NCBI GenBank assembly: GCA_028285035.1
Contig: JANQQF010000011.1
Coordinates: 62,001-126,000 of the forward strand
Direction of reading: 5' to 3'
Origin: Phycisphaerae bacterium
Lineage (GTDB): Bacteria; Chloroflexota; Anaerolineae; 4572-78; J111
Length of the DNA stretch: 64,000 nucleotides
Under the pieces are notes generated by a model. That model saw only the letters and a program-made list of their open reading frames with translations. It ran no database searches and was not told where the DNA came from. Positions 9,273 to 17,151 of this stretch are shown here, piece after piece. The first letter of the stretch is position 1; the number at the start of each line of letters is the position of its first letter. The translations under genes were made by a program, and so were the position numbers.

Positions 9273-9836
9273 ATGGAAATTTACGTCAGCACCGACGTTG
9301 AAGCGGATGGTCCTATACCTGGTCCCCACTCTCTCCTCAGTTTTGCCTCAGCAGCCTATCTTCCGGATAAAACCTTATTAGGGACATTTACAGCAAACTT
9401 GGAATTGTTACCAGGGGCTACAGCACATCCAGAAACAATGGAGTGGTGGGCACAGCAACCAGAGGCTTGGGCGGCCTCTCGTGAGGATTTGCAGGATCCT
9501 GCAGTCGTGATGCAAGCATACGTCCAGTGGTTGAAAGATTTACCAGGTATCCCTATCTTTGTGGCCTACCCGGTCGGCTTTGATTTTACCTTTATCTATT
9601 GGTATCTCATGAACTTTACCGGGGAGAGTCCCTTCGGGCATCATGGTGTTGATATTCGTACTTATGCGATGGCGGTTTTGAAAAAAGGATATAAGCAATC
9701 ATCAAAAGCGCATATGCCTGAGGCGTGGTTTGATCCACTTCCTCATACTCATCACGCCTTGGATGACGCTATTGAGCAGGGGGCTCTGTTCTGTAACTTG
9801 TTAGCAGAAAATACAGGGAGTAGCTGGGCGAAATAG
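9273..9836 (+). CDS. DEDDh-type 3'-5' exonuclease domain protein
   Basis: 187-residue RNase T/DnaQ-like exonuclease. Exo I is the STDVEADGP segment, with the Asp/Glu pair at residues 8 and 10. Exo II is the VGFDF region near residue 108. Exo III is HHALDDA near residue 170, with the catalytic His five residues before the last Asp, which marks the DEDDh subgroup. It stands alone on the plus strand, facing the McrBC operon. It could trim DNA or RNA. The ribosome-binding site is weak. Confidence 0.85.
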   Translation: MEIYVSTDVEADGPIPGPHSLLSFASAAYLPDKTLLGTFTANLELLPGATAHPETMEWWAQQPEAWAASREDLQDPAVVMQAYVQWLKDLPGIPIFVAYPVGFDFTFIYWYLMNFTGESPFGHHGVDIRTYAMAVLKKGYKQSSKAHMPEAWFDPLPHTHHALDDAIEQGALFCNLLAENTGSSWAK

Positions 9837-9843
9837 GAAACGG

Positions 9844-11334
9844 TTATTCTTCGAAGTAGTTTTTAGGCGACCAGCCTTTAGGATATAAACTCTCAAGCCG
9901 CCCAGAGCCATCGTTGTTGGGGAAATAGAGGCCCGTGCCAAGCGTATACCCTTTATAACGGACCAAAACATACCCTTTCCCTGTACACCAGCGCACCTGC
10001 TCTACAGAGACTGGATAAGTTTCACGATGTAAGTATGGAAAAATTTGATCTTTGTTGAGATCGATAATATTTCGGGTTGCTTTTGCCCCAAAGGCCAAAG
10101 CTGCTGCCGTGGTTGGCTTTGGATAACGACTGGCCATCCGCATGAAGAGCATACCGCTTGGCTCCAAATCAATTTCTGGTGGCCGATAATGCTCAGCTCC
10201 AACAACGTACACCCGACTTTTTTGGCCTTCATAGAAGGTGTAACCGTCATAAGCATCGGCCTCTATGCCAAACCGTTCCTTGACTGTTGCAAGAGCCATA
10301 TCTACTTTTTCAGAGGCAGGTGGTTTGATGGGGGGATGCCACAAATCTGGTTCATCACCAGTGGGTTTTCCTTGCTTTTTAAGAAGGGCGATGAAGAAGC
10401 CTCCAGTATCATTTTGATGAGGCCACATTCGCATCGCATTTGATAAAACGGGGTGGAACCAAGGGGTGTCTGCCTTGCTCCCATAAATATCTTTTTTCCA
10501 CTCCGTCAAACCAGGAGAGATATTAAAGTATTTTGGTCGGGTTAATTCAAGTCGAATCACATCTGGGCCAAACTCATTCAAAATATCTCCAACCACCATC
10601 TCATTTTCTTCAGGGGCATAGGTACAGGTTGAATAAACGATGCTCCCGCCAGGCTTGCATAACTGAACCGCTTTGCGGAGCAAGGCTTTTTGTAGACCAC
10701 TCTTTTGCGCAATTATTTTTGGCTTTAATCGTTTGAAAATCTCTGGGTGTTTTCGCGTCGTCCCTTCACAAGAGCAAGGGACATCTACTAAAATTTTGTC
10801 ATAGGGGCCACTGGCTTTGGGAAGATTAGCCCCATCGTGGGTCATACTTGTAATGTTTGTTAGCCCTAATCTTTCCCAAGTATGCCGAGCCGCCCGCATA
10901 CGTCGACTGTTGATATCATTCGCAATGACAGTACCTTGATTGTTTAATCGAACCGAAACTTGGGCTGACTTGTTACCTGGGGCAGCGCATAAATCCAGCA
11001 CACGGTCACCGGGGCGCAATTTAAAAAAGGTCACGGGAAGCATAGAGACCGCTTCCTGTACGTGGTACAACCCTGCATGGTATGCCCAATGTTCGCTGGG
11101 CTTGAAATCCCAGCACAGTTGGACTCCCTCGGGGTGCCAAGAGGGCAGGGGATCATAGATGATTTTTTCCTCATCAAGAAGCGCCTTTAGCTCTTTTGTT
11201 GTAATTCGTAAGGTATTTGTCCAAACGATCTTAGGTAAGGCTCGGTACACAGCTGCTCGAAATGGCTCCCAGTTATCAATGAGCTTTCGATATCGATGAA
11301 ACTCGGTCATATCTGTTGTCTTTAGAATTTTCAT
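9844..11334 (-). CDS. rsmF: NOL1/NOP2/Sun-family m5C RNA methyltransferase (RsmF-like)
   Basis: 496-residue SAM-dependent RNA cytosine-5 methyltransferase. The SAM motif VLDLCAAPGNKSAQ is at 112-125, the PCSC motif with catalytic cysteines at 187-189, and the STCTYAPEENE motif with the second cysteine at 237. The C-terminal 200 residues look like the RsmF extension with a PUA-like RNA-binding domain. In the family these enzymes make m5C in rRNA. Here it is the last gene of an overlapping operon with mcrB, mcrC and an ABC-class ATPase (4-bp ATGA overlap), which is unusual for an rRNA modification gene. The specific rRNA target is not proven. Confidence 0.9.
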   Translation of the reverse strand: MKILKTTDMTEFHRYRKLIDNWEPFRAAVYRALPKIVWTNTLRITTKELKALLDEEKIIYDPLPSWHPEGVQLCWDFKPSEHWAYHAGLYHVQEAVSMLPVTFFKLRPGDRVLDLCAAPGNKSAQVSVRLNNQGTVIANDINSRRMRAARHTWERLGLTNITSMTHDGANLPKASGPYDKILVDVPCSCEGTTRKHPEIFKRLKPKIIAQKSGLQKALLRKAVQLCKPGGSIVYSTCTYAPEENEMVVGDILNEFGPDVIRLELTRPKYFNISPGLTEWKKDIYGSKADTPWFHPVLSNAMRMWPHQNDTGGFFIALLKKQGKPTGDEPDLWHPPIKPPASEKVDMALATVKERFGIEADAYDGYTFYEGQKSRVYVVGAEHYRPPEIDLEPSGMLFMRMASRYPKPTTAAALAFGAKATRNIIDLNKDQIFPYLHRETYPVSVEQVRWCTGKGYVLVRYKGYTLGTGLYFPNNDGSGRLESLYPKGWSPKNYFEE

Positions 11335-13049
11335 AACGATTTTACCTTTAATGTTCTCAATCGATTCAATGTCGCAGCTAACTCGTATGGGCGAAAGGCC
11401 ACAAAATCACCTATCAATCGTTGGTCCAGAGCATCAAGACCCTGTTCCTCAATTGTTCGCGTTACCTCGTCAATGATTATGGGCAATGGTTGAGGCCTCT
11501 GCATAAATTGTGTTCGGGCCAGGTTTAAGGCCTGTCCAATCGCCCGAACTTGCCCCTCATCAACAAGTTGGGCAATAAGGCTCACATCAATTTCTTCTGT
11601 GCCAAATAGAACCGCACGTAGTGCTCGGCTCTTGATATTAACGTCTCGTTTACCTTTACGCGGATCAATGCTGTGGCCAACGGGGATTCTTGGCGCTGGG
11701 TTTGGCCACTTCTCTGTAGCTTCGACTTGTCGTCCTGTGACCTGCTGGGTGGCAATCAGTTTGGCTTCTTTTGTGACGTCATGGAGAACGTAGTTGTCTA
11801 ACCGAATAATTGTATCAGCGACATCGAAGTAATCACCACTCCCACCAAGTACTATAATACTACTTATACCGTATATGTTTGTCAATTCTCGGACCCGATC
11901 TATGAATGGCGTAATTGGCTCACCCGATTTTTCGACTAGAGCTTGCATCCGAGCATCACGGATCATAAAATTTGTGGCACAGGTATCTTCGTCAAGAAGT
12001 ATAAGTTTTGCCCCAACTTCCAAAGCCTCAATGATGTTAGCCGCTTGACTAGTGCTACCACTGGCATTTTCAGTTCGAAATGTAGCTGCACTGATATTGT
12101 TGGGTAAGTTGTTGATAAAGGGGCGAATATCTACCCCTTCCACCCGTCGACCATCTTCCGCTCGAATTTTTACGGCGGTTGGATCGGTGATAACTCGCTC
12201 TCGACCATCTTCAGGTATATGATTGTATATGCCTCGTTCCAACGCAGCGAGAATTGTACTTTTGCCGTGGTACCCACCCCCCACAATGAGGCTTACGCCT
12301 TTAGGGAGACCCATTCCTGTGATTTCCCCTTGATGGGGCAGTGTAACTGTTACCCGTAAGCTATCCGGGCTACGAAATGGAATGACACTCTCGCTTTGTA
12401 GAGGGTGATCGTTTACCCCCGAGCGGCGTGGTAAAATTGCCCCATCAGCGATAAAAGCAACCAGACCTAGTCCTGCAAGTTTGCCTCGTAAGGTGTCTGC
12501 ATCCTCCGCAATATCTAGATGATGGGATAGCTTGGTTTTAGCTAAATTCCTATAATTCAGCGAATTTTTTACAATTTTTGGGATATCTTGACACAGCATG
12601 TACATTGCCTGTCGACCGCGCACACGTCGCCCTTGAGCAGGCAAACCGATAACAAATCGAGCCTCAACATACTGTTGTGTGACGATAATCGAGGATCGTT
12701 CTAAAATTTCCTGGCCGGGTCTGGGCATCATAATTAATCCACTTTTACCTGACCCTCGCCCTTGATCACTTACCTGTTTGCAGGCTTTGGCAAACCCTCG
12801 AGCTAAATAGTCACGTAGAGCAATCTCGCGACTGCGGGTGTGATAGGTGCTGGGGGGGAATTTGGCTACCTGCATCGGCACCCGAACCCGTGCCCGAGAG
12901 GGCCCGGCAAAGGGATCACCTTGAACGTGGTCAATAAATAGGGTGAAGCCCTCAAAAGAATAACCTCCTCGTATGTCTTTATAGGCAGGATACCCCTTAC
13001 CATCAATGCGATTTAAGATTTGCTCAAGCTGCTGTTGCGTTTGTGTCAC
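11331..13049 (-). CDS. ABC-class P-loop ATPase (COG3044/PF09818-like)
   Basis: 572-residue soluble ATPase of the ABC class with no transporter parts. The N-terminal half has an RGxY-type segment and GSGKSG (99-104). Walker A is GGGYHGKST at 257-265, an ABC-signature-like SGSTSQ lies near 330-335, and Walker B is LILLDED at 349-355. This matches the family that includes trypanosome MRB1590, which binds RNA; the bacterial function is unknown. The start is GTG. It overlaps mcrC by 26 bp upstream and rsmF by 4 bp downstream, so it is tightly coupled to both. Confidence 0.88.
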   Translation of the reverse strand: MTQTQQQLEQILNRIDGKGYPAYKDIRGGYSFEGFTLFIDHVQGDPFAGPSRARVRVPMQVAKFPPSTYHTRSREIALRDYLARGFAKACKQVSDQGRGSGKSGLIMMPRPGQEILERSSIIVTQQYVEARFVIGLPAQGRRVRGRQAMYMLCQDIPKIVKNSLNYRNLAKTKLSHHLDIAEDADTLRGKLAGLGLVAFIADGAILPRRSGVNDHPLQSESVIPFRSPDSLRVTVTLPHQGEITGMGLPKGVSLIVGGGYHGKSTILAALERGIYNHIPEDGRERVITDPTAVKIRAEDGRRVEGVDIRPFINNLPNNISAATFRTENASGSTSQAANIIEALEVGAKLILLDEDTCATNFMIRDARMQALVEKSGEPITPFIDRVRELTNIYGISSIIVLGGSGDYFDVADTIIRLDNYVLHDVTKEAKLIATQQVTGRQVEATEKWPNPAPRIPVGHSIDPRKGKRDVNIKSRALRAVLFGTEEIDVSLIAQLVDEGQVRAIGQALNLARTQFMQRPQPLPIIIDEVTRTIEEQGLDALDQRLIGDFVAFRPYELAATLNRLRTLKVKSL

Positions 13050-14247
13050 GATGGATACCTAAGTCAGTCACAAATTGTTGCCCTGTTTCATTTAGAGCAC
13101 CTGCCAAGCCAAACGTCACGCTGCGTATCCGAATTCCTTCAACAACTTCATCAAATGGCTGGTCGAGTGGCGTAGGATAGATAAGAATGGCTTCGGGGCA
13201 GGTTTTTATATGGGCATAACTAATCATCTGTTGAATGTCATCAGTACTGGGGCTTCTGGGTGTTTTGTATTTAGTGTCCAGGACAAAACGAGCACTTCCA
13301 TCTTGATCATAGAGCACCAAATCAATATCAAAATGAAGCGTTTTGTGATCCCCTAAATTGACCCGCTCTTGTGTTTTGATACGCCAGCCGCTAGGAAGAT
13401 GTTGTTTTAACCACTCCGCCACAAATCGTTCATACAAGCGAGCCATATTCACCAAAAACGGGATCATAAGCTGTTCCCCGATACGATGACTAGGCCCCGT
13501 TTGGCTGAGAAAGAAATGACAAAGGGCGTGCATCGGTTGGTAATCATCATTCAGGCGGTGATAGGTGCGGTTGAGGCAGCTTGAGGCAGGGTGGGAGGTG
13601 GGTGTTACGCCACCTTGAAAAGAACGATAGGCCGATTGAGCGGTTTGTTTGATGCGAGGTTGATGGAGGCCACGCCGTAGGATTTGAAACAAGGTGCCAG
13701 CCAAAATTTGATTGTCCTTGATGTCAGTCGTATGTGTTTCGTATCGACAGGGCAAACGGACTTGCCCCGGCTGCTGTAGGCTACGGCGTACATCCATTTG
13801 GCCCCGAATGTACACAAGATTTCCCGACTCTGAAAGGTAGGCCCGATAAAACCCTTGCCGTGCTCGATCAAGCACACGTTTGGCCAGAATATGCGCAAGT
13901 TGCTCGTAAAAGTCTTGAAGTGAGTCACATTTGATCAAACCTTCTAAAAAGCGAAAACTACGAAGATTATAAGCATATTCAAACATCTGAAATAGATTAT
14001 CTAGCGCGACTTTAGGGTGCAAAGTTAGGGTTACTGATTTTGTTACAGGGATGTGACCCACCCAGCCTTGCCCCACCAACTCCCATTGCTGGTTGTTCAT
14101 GAATGAGGGTGGTTTGATGTCGATCTGCGAGGCATAATTCTGCCATAGGATAAGCGCCTCTTGGTTGGATAAATCGTCAGCGGGGAGGTGTTCAGTTTGA
14201 TACTCGGTTACGGAGATGGTTCGCATCTTTGCCAAAGCAATGTTCAT
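13024..14247 (-). CDS. mcrC: McrC-family restriction endonuclease subunit
   Basis: 407-residue McrC homologue, the nuclease partner of McrB in modification-dependent restriction. The C-terminal PD-(D/E)xK core is visible: Asp309 in HFDIDLV, then FVLDTKYK with Asp324 and Lys326. The N-terminal half carries the McrC family LHPKVALDNLFQMFEYA region and the helical dimer or linker part. The start codon overlaps the mcrB stop as ATGA. McrBC systems cut DNA carrying modified cytosine; the recognised modification here is unknown. Confidence 0.93.
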   Translation of the reverse strand: MNIALAKMRTISVTEYQTEHLPADDLSNQEALILWQNYASQIDIKPPSFMNNQQWELVGQGWVGHIPVTKSVTLTLHPKVALDNLFQMFEYAYNLRSFRFLEGLIKCDSLQDFYEQLAHILAKRVLDRARQGFYRAYLSESGNLVYIRGQMDVRRSLQQPGQVRLPCRYETHTTDIKDNQILAGTLFQILRRGLHQPRIKQTAQSAYRSFQGGVTPTSHPASSCLNRTYHRLNDDYQPMHALCHFFLSQTGPSHRIGEQLMIPFLVNMARLYERFVAEWLKQHLPSGWRIKTQERVNLGDHKTLHFDIDLVLYDQDGSARFVLDTKYKTPRSPSTDDIQQMISYAHIKTCPEAILIYPTPLDQPFDEVVEGIRIRSVTFGLAGALNETGQQFVTDLGIHRDTNATAA

Positions 14248-15812
14248 TTAGCTAATCCCAGCTTGGCCTCGACTGTTTCCCAACGAAAGGCAGTCACTTT
14301 ATCAGCATCCAGGAAATATTCTTCGAGATAGGGTTCGATTTCCATACGCCAAATGTCTTGGATAACAACTGATAAATCTTGGTGTAGAAAAAAAGTTATC
14401 CCAATCTCGTAATGAGGATCATCAATTGATTGATTGAGGTTGGTCAGGAGAGTAACCAGTCTGTCGATTGGAAAATCGGTCGCTTGATGATACTGGCGCA
14501 GTAGTTCATAATTTGGTGCTAATTTTACAAAGGCAAAGCGGCGACGTAAGGCATGATCCACCAAGGCAATGGAGCGGTCAGCCGTGTTCATTGTGCCGAT
14601 AATACGAACATTGCTTGGGATTTTGAAGGTTCTGCCTGCCGCCAATGGGATACGTTGTTCGCGATACTCCAAAAGGTACATCAACTCCCCAAAGACTTGG
14701 GCTAGGTTGGCCCGATTGATCTCGTCAATGATGAGGACACAAGTGTCCTGCCGGACGCTTGCCTTGTGGCAAAATTCAAGAAATCGACCTGGTTTAAGTG
14801 GGTAGGTCAGTCGTCCCACCTCATCGCTTTCGGGTCGAATCCCTTGCATAAAATCTTCGTACGCATAGGCTGGATGAAACTGAATCAGCTCTTGGAAGCC
14901 GTCACCCTCAGCAATGAGATGTCGGGCTAACTCATTAGCCAAGAAGGTTTTGCCAGTACCCGGCGGGCCATAGAGAATTGCCTGGCCTTTGCGATGAATG
15001 GCGTTCACCCAACGTTTTAACTCAACGTCAGGATAACTCACTGTGTTTACGAGTTGTGATAAAGGATACGGATTATTTTTCCGGGGAATAATTTCTGCTA
15101 AATCATCAACCTGCTCTTTTATATGCTTACTCACGTGCTGTCCCTGATGCGTTTCGGCTGGATCTGTAGTCACTGGCAGGATCTCGTCAGGTGGGGTAGT
15201 AATGTCTGCCTCCTCGGTCTGATACAGCTCACGCTCCTCGCTGACATCCTGATAAAAACTAGTCAAATGTCGCTCATACAGCAGCTCGCTGTCCTTGAGT
15301 CCCTCGACCAGAAGCTGATTGCGTTTGTCTGAGTCAAATAGAGCTTCGATGATTTCGGGGGTATGACGACGCCACGGAATGGCGCGCCGCCAATGCTCAA
15401 ATTTGGCGGCAATGTGATTGAGAGTGGTGTGGTAAGCCTGCTGTAAATCGCTGCTTAAGGGTTGAACATATTGTAATGGAAAAACATAGCTACGAACTTC
15501 TGGCTCGCCCTCTTTGCGATCGTATGGTAACTCCGTCAGCCGTTCATCCCAGGCGACCTGCTCCGCCAGCACCACAAGTTCAACATGGCTCGTACCGCGA
15601 AAGCCTAGGACTAGCCAGCCGCCAAAGTTGAGATGAAGGGCTGGCTTACCACCGTGCTGAGCCAACGTCAGGGCAAAGCGGAAGTCGTAGGGTCCCTCAA
15701 TGCCTAATCGTTTGACAGTGTCCAATAGCCAATCAAAAGCCCAATCGGCTTGTTCTCGATTCTTGAAAATTTGCGAAAATGGCTCGGCCAGCGGTTGCTG
15801 ATCTGCTCCCAT
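14244..15812 (-). CDS. mcrB: McrB-family AAA+ GTPase
   Basis: 522-residue AAA+ motor of a McrBC restriction system. It has Walker A GPPGTGKT at 282-289, Walker B IIDEIN at 361-366 and the McrB signature MNTADRS near 408-414, followed by DHALRRRFAF. The first 240 residues form a separate domain with a FGGWLVLGFRG stretch that I do not recognise as a standard methyl-DNA reader. This part normally sets target specificity. AAGGAG precedes the ATG. It is the first gene of the four-gene operon. Confidence 0.93.
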   Translation of the reverse strand: MGADQQPLAEPFSQIFKNREQADWAFDWLLDTVKRLGIEGPYDFRFALTLAQHGGKPALHLNFGGWLVLGFRGTSHVELVVLAEQVAWDERLTELPYDRKEGEPEVRSYVFPLQYVQPLSSDLQQAYHTTLNHIAAKFEHWRRAIPWRRHTPEIIEALFDSDKRNQLLVEGLKDSELLYERHLTSFYQDVSEERELYQTEEADITTPPDEILPVTTDPAETHQGQHVSKHIKEQVDDLAEIIPRKNNPYPLSQLVNTVSYPDVELKRWVNAIHRKGQAILYGPPGTGKTFLANELARHLIAEGDGFQELIQFHPAYAYEDFMQGIRPESDEVGRLTYPLKPGRFLEFCHKASVRQDTCVLIIDEINRANLAQVFGELMYLLEYREQRIPLAAGRTFKIPSNVRIIGTMNTADRSIALVDHALRRRFAFVKLAPNYELLRQYHQATDFPIDRLVTLLTNLNQSIDDPHYEIGITFFLHQDLSVVIQDIWRMEIEPYLEEYFLDADKVTAFRWETVEAKLGLAK

Positions 15813-15913
15813 ACAACTCCTTGAGCTGGGTAGGTCGTAAACAGGGGAAGGTCATAACGGTGAATAGTCGGTTTCTGGCTAACCTACCTATTTTTCATTG
15901 CAGTACTTGATTG

Positions 15914-16642
15914 CTAATCTGGTTGAAAGCGCAGTCGGTAAACGGTCGTTACGTAATTGACCCCCCGAGTCAGGTATCCCCAAGCATTTGTCGCCGTTTT
16001 GCTCTCGCCTGCTTCTCTGGGGACGCACATGTAGGGCAATTCCTTAATGATAAAGCCGGCCTTCTTGGCGCGATAAAGCATATCAATGCAATACTCGCCG
16101 TAATCACCCCGCAAGTCAATCTGCTCAAAAACTTCTTTTCTGCCTAAAATAAACCCGCTGGTGTAATCTTTGATGGACCACGCCAGAAATAATCCAGCGT
16201 AGAGATTGATGATGCGAGAGAAGGTTCGTCCCGTGAAAGAGTGAGCGACATCACCCCCGCCGGGGACATAGCGGGAGCCAACGGCCAAATCCGCCCCAGC
16301 CTCTAATGCGCCAGCCAACTGCGGCCAATCTTCTGGGGGCATACTCAAATCGCAATCCATCCACCCGATCCACGCTCCACGGGCTTCGTGAATACCACGG
16401 CTAATGGCGCTCGTCAGGCCATTTTCGTCCGTACGGTGAATTAAACGGACTCGTTCGTCCTCTTTGGCTCGATCAGCCACCAACTGCCAGGTGCCGTCTG
16501 GCGAGTTGTCATCAACCACCACCACCTCAACCCCACCGGGATAATCTCCCAATGCCTTGAGGGTGCGGTTCATTAGCGGAACGATATTGCCTGCTTCATT
16601 ATAAGTCGGCAAGACAATCGAGATTTTAGGTTGCGTCGTCAT
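15914..16642 (-). CDS. GT2 glycosyltransferase (polyprenyl/dolichyl-phosphate sugar synthase-like)
   Basis: 242-residue GT-A fold glycosyltransferase. It has the N-terminal SIVLPTYNEAGNIVPL motif, VVDDNSPDGT for nucleotide-sugar binding and MDCDLSMPPE in the DxD position. The length and the DxSxxP motif fit dolichol-phosphate-mannose-synthase-like enzymes that charge a lipid carrier. Translation from 16642 (MTTQPKIS) is preferred because AGGAAG lies about 9 nt upstream; an extra 22 residues from 16708 would be non-conserved. It could supply lipid-linked sugar to the GT-C-like proteins encoded nearby; that link is inference. Confidence 0.9.
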   Translation of the reverse strand: MTTQPKISIVLPTYNEAGNIVPLMNRTLKALGDYPGGVEVVVVDDNSPDGTWQLVADRAKEDERVRLIHRTDENGLTSAISRGIHEARGAWIGWMDCDLSMPPEDWPQLAGALEAGADLAVGSRYVPGGGDVAHSFTGRTFSRIINLYAGLFLAWSIKDYTSGFILGRKEVFEQIDLRGDYGEYCIDMLYRAKKAGFIIKELPYMCVPREAGESKTATNAWGYLTRGVNYVTTVYRLRFQPD

Positions 16643-16751
16643 TAAGATACTTCCTAGTACATAAAAGATAACAACATTATGCAATGTAGCAGCCCAGTAT
16701 ACCATCACCGTCGAAAAACTTAAAAAATCCAGGGTTTGATATCTGGATAAT

Positions 16752-16786
16752 AAAAAAAGACCACATTCTGAAATGTGATCTTTTTT
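16752..16786 (-). terminator. Intrinsic terminator
   Basis: Stem aaaaaagaccacatt pairs with aatgtgatctttttt (one mismatch) around a 3-4 nt loop, with A/T runs on both sides so that it can work in both directions. It lies directly downstream of the 77-residue gene on the minus strand and upstream of the GT2 gene. Confidence 0.8.
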
Positions 16787-16815
16787 ATCAAATTTGTAAT
16801 CGACTAAAAATCTAA

Positions 16816-17049
16816 TTAGCCCTCTGCGGTTCCATCCTCATCACTGCCCCCGACTCCAGGGTGGCCGTAGTAGACTTTGCTAACAACTTCCTGAGCAATT
16901 TGGTCAAAGACACGCCCAGCTTTAATACGAGGGTTACTCCCGACGGTCATTAAAACGTGCCCTAATGCTTGCTTTTCCGTTGGCCAATAAGCGACATTTT
17001 CAAAGGTGTCACCTGTCATTCCCATAAATTGGGTCACAAAACGCTGCAT
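16816..17049 (-). CDS. Small protein of unknown function
   Basis: 77-residue soluble protein that I do not recognise. It has an N-terminal helical part (MQRFVTQFMGMTGDTF), a central TVGSNPRIKAG segment and an acidic glycine-rich tail (GVGGSDEDGTAEG). GGGAAG lies about 7 nt before the ATG and an intrinsic terminator follows it, so it is probably a genuine single gene. It lies between uvrA and the GT2 gene on the same strand. Confidence 0.65.
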   Translation of the reverse strand: MQRFVTQFMGMTGDTFENVAYWPTEKQALGHVLMTVGSNPRIKAGRVFDQIAQEVVSKVYYGHPGVGGSDEDGTAEG

Positions 17050-17151
17050 CTCTATCTTCCCATTTCAACTAATTGCGATTAAATTGAAATTTGTACTTTT
17101 CCCCTTGGCGATGCCCGCAATCGCCGCGCACAAACTCCAAAACGGTACTAT

